A stretch of 64,000 nucleotides of DNA from Callipepla californica brunnescens (taxonomy: Eukaryota > Chordata > Aves > Galliformes > Odontophoridae). Position numbers and translations under genes: made by a program. The stretch is from NCBI GenBank assembly GCA_023055505.1, contig JALIRH010000004.1, positions 11,217,368-11,281,367 of the forward strand, in the 5' to 3' direction. Below the pieces are notes generated by a model. That model did no database searches. It was not told where the DNA came from and saw nothing but the letters and a program-made list of their open reading frames with translations. Positions 45,220 to 57,200 of the stretch are shown here, in pieces (the first letter of the stretch is position 1; every line of letters begins with the position of its first letter).

Positions 45220-48200
45220 GTAAGGACGCGGTAAGGGCTGCTCCGGGCTCCGGCACATCCCCGCGGGCACGCAGCGCCCGCCCCTCTCCCCGCACATGGG
45301 CGATACGCGCCGGGCGGCACCGGGAGAGGCTCCGCTGCGTGGCTTTGTCTGCGTCCGTGCGGTGCCGGCAGCTGGGGGTTCGTGGGCCGAGGGTCTCGCC
45401 CTCCTCCGTGCGTGGCTCAGGGCGTGCAGGGCACCGCGCGCAGCAAGGGTTAAGCCCGGCCCCTCTGTTGAGGAGGTGAGCTGAACAAGGCGCCGTTCAG
45501 CTTTTAGCCAGGAGAGAATTCTCCAGGGAATTGTGTTACAGGTTTCTACAGAGGAGGGAAGAAAAAAAAAAAAAAAAAAAAGGAAAAAAAAAAGTTTGCT
45601 GCTGCTACAGCTGCTCCTGGGCTCCGTGGCTGGATTGTTTCAGACGCCTCTCGTGTTTCAGCAATTAAGAAAAAATAGAAAAATTAAAAGAAGGGGTGGG
45701 AACAAATTGGCTTGCGGATTGCTGTCTGCTTTTTCCCCTGTAGCATTAGCTGCTGGTCTGCCGCAGCTCTAACACCTGACCAAGAAGGCTGCGTGTGCGA
45801 CAGAATTACTAACGATACTAACGCTTTCCTTCGGTTTCGCTCTGCCTGCGGCTATTCCCCGCTCGTTTCCTGGAAGCACTGAGATGCATTCTGTTCTTGT
45901 CCGGTTCCAATCGTTGCCCCAAATGAGTAGCTTTCTGCCTCAAAAGGAAAGGGGTGGGGCTTTCTCTCTGCCGCACAAGCAGCGAGCTCTTCTGATGGCT
46001 TCCTATCCCTGAGAATTCGCCGCAATTCCTCCACAAGGAATTAAAAAGCTTCTGCTGTTGCATTTGTCTCTGATCTTTGCAAGGCAGACTGAAAGACAGG
46101 GTTGTGTCTCCGCTGCCAGCTCCTCCTCCCCAGCGTAGCATCCCTCTGCACTCTGAGAACACTCCATGAAGGCACGGCCTGAAGGGTACTCTGAGATTGC
46201 CTGGAGCACTAACGCAGAGTTGGCATCTGGTTTCCAGCTTCCCCATGGTGAATAACATTTTACTGCCAAAACATCTCCTGTATTCAGAGTGAGAAAGCTT
46301 TGGCCTTGAGCCTGTCAGGCCTTTGCTAAAAAGTCTCATTTAGAGTTGCATGATCTCACAAGTGGGAGAGCTCTGGGGGAGGAAAAGGCAGTGGTAAAGA
46401 TTCAGCTCTTAAATAGTTTCCATCTTCCTGGAATCCCCCCTTAACACTGCATGCAGCCCAGCAAATGTTCCCCTAAAGCAACTCCAGCTGCTTCTCCATT
46501 TGTCTTTTACCAATACTGTAGGCGATCAGTTTTGTCTGTCTATCCCAGACTGCCCACAGACAGGCTCACTGCACTCTGCATCCACATCAGTGCCTCTACA
46601 ACAAGCCAGTTGGTGCTATGTTAGCTAATTCATCTTAGGATGCTCGCAGGACAGCTGACAGATTGCTCTCATGACAGCTCTTGTGCACAGCACGCTCAGG
46701 TGCTGCTGGTTGGGTCAGAGTGCCCAGGGCAGCATACACATGAGTTTCCCCTGCAAGTACCAGCTGTCACTCGCTTTAGGCTGTACCTCAGCACAGTGAT
46801 GCAGCACACCAGTCTGGGACAGGGACAGCCTGTTGTGGCACCACATCGTGCACAGCTGCCTTCAAGAAATGAATAAGGCTTAGAATACGTCCCAGCACCT
46901 TGTAGCATCTCTGCTTTAGAAGATGTTCAAGAATGCAAAAGAACGTCTTTGCATTAACTGCACTAAGTACTTTGATACAGCTCATGAGCCAATAAGTAAA
47001 ACTCTTCTGTCCCCACCAAAAGTGGCTGGACAAATTCTCCCTTCCCACAAGACACTTGGATTATGACTGTGTTCTAAGATGCACAATTGCATTTCTGACC
47101 AGTTCCAACCTTTCCTTTTCACCCAACCCAGAAAGAAACAAAGCTGCTAAGTTTAGAGATGGAGGAGAGCTCTCCCTAGAACGTCATGACATGTTTAGAA
47201 AACCAGTATGCTGCTGTCAGGGCACCCTTGGGTAGACAGCTCTCACTCCTTACATGCCTCCTGTTGCAGAATTTCTATGATCAGAGTATTACTCCAAAGC
47301 TCAACCCAAAGTCCTGGAATGAGGTGAAAGTTTACATGGACTTTGGTGCACTTTGTAACCAAGGTTGTTGGCTGGGAATTTGGAACTCCAGAGCCAGCTT
47401 ATGAATGGAGGTCAGCTCCCAGCAAGGTCGGCTAGGCACAGTGAGCGTGTTCTGATCTGTCCTTCCCATTTATCATAGAATCATTAAGGTTGGAAAAGAC
47501 CTCTGAAATCACCAAATCCAACACCCAACCCACCCCCACCATGCCTGCTGACCTCAGTGCCACATCACGAGAAAAGGAGACTATAACCACACAAATCATT
47601 AGCCGAGGTGTCTGACGAGGTCATAACCCCATATTTCCTTTAACTATCCTCCCTTTTAAATCATGGGCCTTTTGGCCTCCATGAGATCCTTTGGTTTGCT
47701 TCCATGAGGAATGGAAGATATCAAGCTTTCTCCAGGTGTGATAGGATCTCAACAAACGAGGAGCACCATGAGCAAAACAGAATAAGCTCCAAGTGAAGTT
47801 GGGAGCTCTTATGCTGAAGACTGTCTCACAAAAGAGAACTGTGGCTTAGTGTGGCAAACTTATCACGGAACTACATCTTTACAGCTCTTTGAGGTAAACT
47901 CTGCTCAAATCAAATACACTATGAAAACAGAAGATCAACCCCCCTCTCCTGAATGGCCTTCAGGGCAGCAGACTTTCATAGGGTATTTATATCCTAGCGG
48001 GGATTTGCACACATTCCTGTCGGCCTACCTTTCAAGGGAATTAAGCAGGATTTAGGTGTTTAGTTGCTTAGGAAATTTCTTGGATTGTCTTTCTCTGCCT
48101 CTCTAGATATCATCCCAGGCCTCAGTGCTTACTTTATTCTAAATAAGCAAATTCATCAGCCTCCAGCAGAAGGCTTCTCTGGTAGAAACATAGAATTGTT

Positions 48201-51200
48201 TGAGTTGGAAGGGGCTCTTAAAGGCCACCTGGTCCAATTGCCCTGCAGTGAACATGGACACCAACGATCAGATGCTCAGAGCGTGATCCAGCCTGACCTT
48301 GAATGTCTCTATGTATGGACCTTCCACCAGTATAGAAGTACCACACTGAATGGAGATGACGCCTCTCTTTCACAGTAACATGAGGGGTCTGCTGCAAGGA
48401 AGGGCAGTGCTAGATACGTGCAGGAACAGAACAATGGGCAGGAAGCAACAGCTACTGCTGAATCTCACTCCTATTTCTACTCCAGGATGCGTTCCAGGCC
48501 TTCCACATCAATCCCAGCTTGGTTCAGAAGTTTCTCAAGCCATTACTTATCGGAGAGCTTGCTCCAGGGGAACCCAGCCATGACCGAGATAAAAACGTAA
48601 GTATTTGTTAATGAACTGGGGTTTATTGTGAACAAGTGCCACCATTTTTCCCTCTAATAAAGTCATACAGGTAGATTATAAAGGAGCCTTCACTCTGGCA
48701 GCTTATCCTGCTGAGACCAGTACCAGTAAAGCTCTGGAGAACAACCACAATTATTCTAAAATGGTAGGAGCAATAGGGACCCATGGGTGAAGAGAAACAC
48801 GTCCCTTTTCAGTGGCTGTGCTTCAGGAGCAACAACCTAGGAGATTCTGTTTCTATCCACTCCATATCCTCAAGCCATTTCTTCACCCCTCCCAGACAGT
48901 TCATTCATTCACTATTCAGGCACTGTGCATGACATGACTAGTTCTTGCTAAAAAAAAAAACTACCTTAATTCCATCCTGTTGTTTATGGCTGGCCACAAC
49001 CGCTGGTATATTTGTATTACTCAGAATGGAAGAGATGATGCCAATGGTTCTCTGCTATTTGTAAAGCTCATTCAGACAAGTCACCAAGTGCAACTTCCAA
49101 CACAGCAAGTTAGTGCTGGCTCACAGCATGAGGCTCGAGTTACTCTCATAGCTCAGAGTGTGAAGGGTCAAGACACAGACTCAGACCAGCCAGGGTATTT
49201 GCTCTTGGGAAAGTGCTATGGAAAGCTATAATAAAACTGTACTCTTCCTTTCTTCTGGTGTAGCCAAACAAAGGAAGAAATAACCAGATTTCTTTGCATG
49301 GAACCTAGTCTTCCTGGGATGCATTCAGACTTGCTTACAAGTGTCTCGCATGTCCATTTTGCAGTCCCAGCTGGTAGAGGATTTTCGGACCCTGAGGAAG
49401 ACAGCAGAGGACATGAACTTATTCAAAGCCAGTCCTTTGTTCTTCTCTCTTTACTTGGCCCATATCATTGCAATGGAAGCATTGGCTTGGCTAATGGTTT
49501 CATACTTCGGGACCGGCTGGATCACAACTCTCATCCTCGCCTTCATCCTTGCAACTTCCCAGGTAAGAAGTAGTAGGCACAGAGATACTAGTTGCCCACA
49601 TTTAGTTCAGAGGAGGTCAGCATGTGTTGAACTTTTCTTGTTAGACCCATCCAATTAGAATGTGGTGGGCACAGACCTGAACTGCTGGAGTTCAAGGACT
49701 GTTTGAACACTGCTCTCAGACATGGGGTTTGGATTTTGGGTGGTCTTGTGTAGAGCCAGGAGTTGGACTCGAGGATCCTTGTGGATTCCTTCCAACCTGT
49801 GTTATTCTGTGTTTCTACAATTCTATGCCCCCCTCCAGAATCAAAACAGAGATCTTTCACGTCTTCACTTCACTCTCACCTGTCTTTCTCATGCTTAGAA
49901 CTTGCCTTCTGTCTCTATTTTCTTTTATGCTCAACTCTGTTTTCAAGCAGCTATACAACTTATTTACTTCCATTTCAGGCTCAGGCAGGTTGGCTGCAAC
50001 ATGACTTTGGACACCTTTCTGTCTTTAAGAAGTCTTCCTGGAACCACATAGTCCACAAATTTGTGATTGGACACCTGAAGGTAAAAGTTCTTATGGACAA
50101 GGGAATCTGTGGAAATAGCTGCAGTCACTTAGACTGTGTCAAAACAGGAACCTGCATCTCTCAGTCTTTCTATAGTAGTGCAGCTACCACTAGAGGAACT
50201 GTGCTTTTACATGGGTTAATTCCTTGTTCTTGTATCTACCCAGGGTGCCTCTGCAAACTGGTGGAACCATCGTCACTTCCAACATCATGCTAAGCCAAAC
50301 ATATTCAAGAAAGACCCAGATGTGAACATGTTGCATATTTTTGTCCTTGGAGAAACTCAGCCTATTGAGGTAAGGCGAAGTGGCTAAAAAGTGGAAAACC
50401 ACTGTCTTTAAAGACATCAGAGAACACCATTCTGAAACAGAGATTTGCTGGTTTTGCTCGACCCTCTTACAAGAGTGCTAAGAAAGCAAATGCTTCTCCC
50501 AGGAACTTCATTATGTCTATTGAGGTCTGTTGGGAGTTACACCCTCCCAAATATTGGGTTGAAGAGCAGGATTGACTGTATAATTACCTATCTATTTCCT
50601 ATACATATCCTAGGAAATATTACTTGGGAATAGCAGAGAAAAAGCAATATACAAGGGATGATAGAAAGCTGTTCAAGAAAACTTCATTCAGCTGTTCATT
50701 CATCAACTTGAGGGAAAAATATGGTGTCTCTAAGTACTATGCCAAAAATATTTCAAAACTGATCTTCCACTTCCACAGAAAATATCTTTGAATATTTTGG
50801 ACAATGTCCTCCGTACTGGAACATTTGCCATGCATGTGGGAGGAAATTGCTTGCATAGAAACAGGAGGACATCTCCGTGGGCTTCTTGTTTGTTTGTTTA
50901 TTTCTTGAGGCAATATCTGTGGAGACTTTGACTCAATCTGAGGGCTTAAGCCAGCAAAACTGAACTGAATGTTCAAGGCGTACAGAAACTTTCTGCTTGT
51001 ATAAACTAACTGCAAGTGATTGCACTCTTATCTCACTCTAGAGATCTTCCACCATCATCTCATTTTGAAATAAGTATTTTGTGCAAAGACCAAGAGCAAA
51101 AGCCAGACCAACTGTGAATTTGTTGGGTTACACCAGATTAATGCAGTCATCTGTTAGAACAGTTTTCTTACATTAGCTGTGTCCCAACATGTTGCACAGT

Positions 51201-54200
51201 GGTAGGCAGTTAAAGTGTTTTGATTCAATCTGTCTTTCTAGAGCCAAAATGCTTAGAATTTCATAAAAACCTACACATAGAAAATAAACATTTGGTCTTT
51301 AAAAAAAAAAAAAGAACAAATATTTCTAGTTAAAAGCAGCAGCAATAACTGCAACAAAAAGATCTGCAGTGAGTACAACTCAGGCAAATACAAAATGAAA
51401 AAGCAAATGCTTTCTCAGCCAGCTTTTATCCTATTAAGGAACTAACCCCAGAAATACATTGTGGACATACACACTGGTAAATGGATATGTATACAGAATA
51501 TATTGCATGCAAAGTATTTTCAAGATGCTGAAATGTCTCCTGCATGTGACTAAAATGAAAGTCTTCTCCTGAAGCATAAAAAAAGATAGTGTCTAGAAAA
51601 TATAAATCAGCATCTAGCTCTTCACTGTGTTGGTACATCTCATTGGAAAATATTGTGCTCGATAATTGGATTTTAAAGTAGACTGTGGTCTACTTAAAGG
51701 AAAAACTGAAGACGCTCCATTCTCAGGATGAGAATGCCAACAACACTTTAGCCTGGCTTGAGACCTGGCACACTGGAAATCCATTGGGCACTCCAATTCC
51801 ATCCTCAGCACTCAAGATCACCAGGAAAGCTCTCTCTGCTGTCTGTCCAAAATATTCTGTCATGGAGATTAATGGTGCAGTTCCAACTACTTACCAGGAA
51901 CTACAGGGAAAAATTCAATTTTAGATAGACTGAATTTGACCAAATTTGTCTTTGGAGGAACATGTCTTCATCTGCTGTGTGTAGGTTAACCATGGTAACA
52001 CAGCAATTGGTGCATAACAGCTCTCAGGGACAGCACACTGCTTCCAATCTCATCAAACTAGCAACACAGGCATTGTAGAGTCAAATAAACCTATATAACT
52101 TACTGTGTTAACTTAAGGCCACACTGGTTTTTCCACTGTTGGTAAAGTACAGCTTTAAAAACCCCTGATAGATGGCAGGGCACATGGGGCTGATGGCTGC
52201 GGAAGTCAGAAAGAGTTGGTGGCTGGAACATTTGGGTGGAAGATCAGCAAAGGTTCAGCACCTTTCTCTGCTAATGGTATCCTACCTAAGAACTTTACAA
52301 AGGTCACACTTTGATATGCCTTAGAATCATAAATGTTGGAAAAGACATTCAAGATCATGTTGTCCAGCTGTAGAAGTCTTGCCTTTGTGTTGGTGATCTT
52401 GGAAAAAGAACAGTTCTAAGCGCAGCCATAACCCAGGCAGGATGAGCAGAAATGCATGAAAATGCCATCAGGTTCACAAATGCAAAGACACTGTCAACAT
52501 CAAGACAGGAGGCTTTAAAAAGGAATTTACACACAGGAGAATTATGAAGTCAGGATATTTATCCATAATAAAATACTTTCTAGCTTTGATGGTGTGGGAA
52601 TTTGGTCAGAACTCTCCAGTCAATAAAGAAGTATTGCAGATAATCCTCTCTTACAACTGAGAACTATTGTCCAAGACTGATCTTTCTCATCTCTGTCCCA
52701 CAGTACGGCAAGAAGAAACTGAAGTACCTGCCTTACAACCACCAACATGAGTACTTCTTCTTCAGTGAGTATCTGCACTGTGCTCCTTTTCTTTCCCTTT
52801 CATAAGGGGAACTGAATGCCAGTTCAGTTTCCAGCCCTACTGTGTTTGCAGAGCAACGCATAAGTCTCAGCTCATCTTTCCCTTTCCAAGACATACCATG
52901 AATGGGACTGTAGATCCATTCAGGCCTCAAAATAATCAATTAAGTATATTCTCATGGATATCCAACCATCTTTAGCATTACCAGCGTGTCTAAAGGAAGT
53001 AAGGCAAGCAGTTGAGACTGGGAACTAATCTCTGTGTGAGAGGCTCAGTGGAATACCTGCACGTGATAAGTCAAGATGAACAGGTGTGAACCAGAGCCTC
53101 CTTCACAGAGAAGTCTCCTGTCCCTGTCACCAGCACATCACTTCTTTTACCAGTGCTAGGCAGACTTCCCCAAAAAGACTTCCTCAATCACCAGCTCACT
53201 TTCATGTCACGCGCTTTTCTGCCTCTCTGATGTCCGAAACATTTCCCTTTGCTTTGCAGTCTTCCCACCTCTGCTCATCCCCGTGTATTTCCAAATCCAA
53301 ATCATCTCAACCATGATCAAGCGCAGGTTCTGGGCGGTGAGTGACACATTCCCTCAGTCTCTGTGGGGTCTGACACTTGAATAGGGAGAGAGGCCAATGG
53401 TCTCTCCAGCACAAAAGATCTGCCAAAGGGTGGGCGGGAAGGGATTGCACTTTACTGTACCGATGATCTAATGTCCCTAATGTTACCAGCAGAACCACAT
53501 TGTATGAAATAAGCTAAGAGGTGCCTCATGTTTTCTCTCTTCCTGTAGGACCTGGCCTGGGCCATCAGCTACTACATGCGCTATTTCATCACATACATCC
53601 CATTCTATGGCATTCTGGGATCCCTGTCTCTCCTCATGTTTGTCAGGTAGGAGATAAAAGAACCACCAGTCTTGGGTTACCCAAGCTCCAGCTCTGCTGT
53701 GGCCCACAGGCCTTCCTCATTTAGGTTCTCTGCAGTCGTTTACCACACTGCGTATTATTTTCTTGGGTATTCCTACCACTTTGCTTCCTTCCCATCATTT
53801 CCCAGTTCTACCTCCTCACAGCAGAGCTCGTTTTGGTGCTTAGGACCTTCCTCAATCCTTCAGATGGTTCAGCCAGGATTCTTATTTCTTTCCTCAGACC
53901 CCATTCTCACACACTGCCCAATCTCAACACTCATGTATTTTCCACACTGTCCAAGGTCAGACCTTTCCATAGTGCCTCAGGCCAAACTCTTCCCAGCTCA
54001 CTTGGAAGGTGCCTCACGAGCCCTCCTGAGAACCAGAATGGAAATGCTCCTCACTTCTCCTGTGCTGAATAGTTCATGTCCTGTACACTACACATGCACA
54101 TTGTCGCTTCTAACGGAGGTCAGTACCTCAGAAATTTGTTTCACACCACAGATCAGTGCTCCTAACCCCTATCTTCCAATGGAGCCCTCCAAAACTACCT

Positions 54201-57200
54201 CTCAGTGCTCCTTACACCAATGCAGAAGTTCTTGTGTGTCTTGGTTGGTCTTCTGCCCCTTTATTTTTACCAAGCCCCATGAGGAGCTGCTCTTATTATT
54301 GCTTTATGATAGATGGGTGGAAAGTTCACTGAGAGGTCTGAAAACATGATCTACAAGCATGGGCTGCCAAAATGAATCACACACGGCAGGGTCAAGAAGC
54401 TTACTCACTGCATGGTTACACTATTCCAGATGGTAGCACTGAATTTGTATTCCTGTTTTGCATGTAGTATCTGCAGCTCTCTGGCTAATACCAAAGGATG
54501 GCATTTAGTCCCATAGTCAGCATAAGCTTTAGGAAAACATCTCATCAGAGTCGAAAACATATTCTAAAAAAAACCATGTCTTTTAAGTGAAAAGAAATGA
54601 CAACAGATATGCAAAATCCTTCACAAAATCTGAAGTCTCGCCTCCAGAAAATGTAATATCACTGCTCATGATTTAAGTTTTCACAGCTACAGAGCTCTTT
54701 GGTCCTGTTTTTTTTTTTTTTTTTGTTTTTTTGTTTTTTTACTATAAACTTCAAAAGACAGACATCTGTGTAAACACATAGCCAAAATTTTTATCTGGAT
54801 TCAACAACTGACAAGAATTGACCTAGTATCTCAAAAAATTTTCTATTTTGATCAAGCTGAAAATTCAAGATGAAGAGTATTCCCCTTGCAAAATTGTTTC
54901 CAGTCCCTCATGAAGGTTCAGCAGGAGATGGTTCCCTGTTGCTATAGTTCTGTTATACTCGAGTCAGTAAAAGAAGAGCCCTGGGAGCTTTAGAGAACAA
55001 TGCACCATTGTAGCCAGCTCTCCCATAGCTCAGAGCAATAAGGATATTCAATGAGGCTCACCACTCTCAATTTAAAGACGTAAAGCATGAAGTTAAATAA
55101 AAACATTTCATTTTGTTTTGATCCCAGATATATGAGTAAAAAGTTGAGACTGTTGATGTCAAGTGTCAGCTAATTAGAACAGTCTTATTCATCCTCTATA
55201 GGACAGATGAAAATACTGGAAAAACAAATGATCAAAATCCAGACTTCCAAACAGCTCTGAGTCAGCTCTGTTTAATTAGCTTACCCCAGCCAGTGATTTT
55301 ATGAAATTACTGCTGGATCCATTACAGTGATTGCTGAAATTACTGGTGAAAACAGAGCATCAGATCATCTGCATTTTCTAGACTATAAGCTTGTTTTCTG
55401 AAAAAGGATGCCTCTGAATAACTGCTTGGCAACATACATCTCAGTCTCAGCATAGTGAAAAAGCTTTGGGTAAACAGAAGGGCATTTCTTCATTGGATAA
55501 ATAGAAGTGCATTTCTGTAGACTGTTCTCCAGGGGATAAAATTGTAGTTTACACCGCTGGCAATAAACAAGCCAATCTCAAGTTCAGAATTCAGAACAAT
55601 GGTAGAGTTACAGAGAGAACAAAGAGAAACTGGGAGCCCCAGAGTGCTAAATCTGACAACCAAAATGTTAACACCACTAAGCAGGTGGACTCTGGAACTG
55701 TTGTATATCCTGCAAGCAATTGGAAAGAAAGTCAGCTCAGAATTTCTAAATCGTGGCTTCTTTTTCTCAAGCAGTTGGATTATAGAATCACAGAATCATT
55801 AAGGCTGAAAAAGACCTCTTAAGATCACCAAGGCCAACCACCAGCCCATCCCACTGAACACATCCCTCAGTGCCACATCTCTGCAGTTCTTGGACACCTC
55901 CAGGATGGTGACTCCAGCACCTCCCTGGGCAGCTTGTGCCAGTGCAGCACTGCTATTTGGAGAAGACATTTTTCCTATTGGTTCTCTTCAATATTACATC
56001 TTTATTTAGAGAAAGGCAAAATTAGCATGAAAGATTGATCCACTCCTGAGGAAGGAGAAGGATAATTGCATTAGTCCCAAAGACATAAAGAGAGAAAGAG
56101 AAATTCATTGCAGAAGTGATTCCCTCTGGTTTCAATAGGAAAAGGCATTTAGTTTTGTATCTTGGGGAAATATTTTTCTCATGTGCAGTATGTCCTGCTG
56201 CTCCTTGCAAACACCATCTATTTGCCTCAGAACCTGGTCTGCAATATAAACTGTGTTTTGTTTTGTGTCTACGTTTCTGAAGGTTTCTGGAGAGCCACTG
56301 GTTTGTGTGGGTCACTCAGATGAATCACATTCCAATGGAAATTGATTGTGAGAAGCACAAAGACTGGCTTAGCTCTCAGGTAATGGGGAGGGAAAAGAAT
56401 ACCTCTGATTTCACTCACCCCAAACTGGATTAGAAATATACTGAAAGAGTGGCTGGATTACCAAATAATCCATAATAAATAATTACCAAATAATCCAATA
56501 ATCAATATTTTAGAATTACAGTATCATTAACGATGGAAAAGATATCCAAGATCATCTAGTCCAACCATCTACTGATTCCCACCATTTGTTTTCCCCAAAG
56601 TCAGTGGTGCTCATTCAAGGTATGGAAGTCCAAATTTCTGTATTGAGTTTGGTAGTCAGAAGGTTATATTTTGTTTCTTCAGATCTGAGGCAGTTATCAA
56701 GTGCACACATGGTATATATAGGCATACACATATGAGCAAAGAAATCCCTCAAGGGAAATTCATCTACTGATGCTAAATGATACTTCAAACCAATGTGCTA
56801 TCCCTGTGCTGAAAACACATGAACTGCAGTTGAAGAAGGAACTTAGTGTATTTTTAAAGTTTGCAGTTTTCTAATGGAATAAGGTCTGCAATGACTATGT
56901 ACTGCTTTCTACATATAAATCTCTTGAAGGCCAGGTCAGACAAATTCACACCCTTTATTTGTGGTGATCCAAGTCTCATTCAGACCTAGAGGATAATGAC
57001 AGCAACTTTGGCACTGACTGTATGAATTCTGTATAACTGAACTGAGAGAAGCACAGGCATACTGGACAGCAGCTAGTTGGGAATAAAAGTAGGCTTCCTG
57101 CAACCACGGTATTTTCTTCTCCAGTTTCCCTTCCTGATACTGTTGTTAACCATCTGGTCTCCAGCTAGATAGGCTGATTTAGGCCCCTGTCCTTGGACTG

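Larger units (their letters stand above)
44500..45480. promoter_or_regulatory. FADS2: CpG island and promoter of FADS2
   Basis: GC-rich sequence covering about 500 nt upstream of the FADS2 ATG, exon 1 and the start of intron 1. CCAAT is at 44631-44635 and an inverted CCAAT at 44669-44673. No TATA box was seen. Antisense open frames here (for example 44484-45056) are composition artefacts. Confidence 0.8.
45220..48485 (+). other. FADS2 intron 1
   Basis: A 3.3-kb intron. Its start is still CpG-rich, an A-rich tract follows, and two reverse CR1 fragments lie in the right half. No other feature was recognised. Confidence 0.8.

Noticed and set aside
53672..54349. 225-codon open frame in FADS2 intron 8
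   Set aside because: Serine-, proline- and leucine-rich with no known motif and no sign of splice linkage; plausible by chance in a pyrimidine-rich intron, though long enough for a database check.
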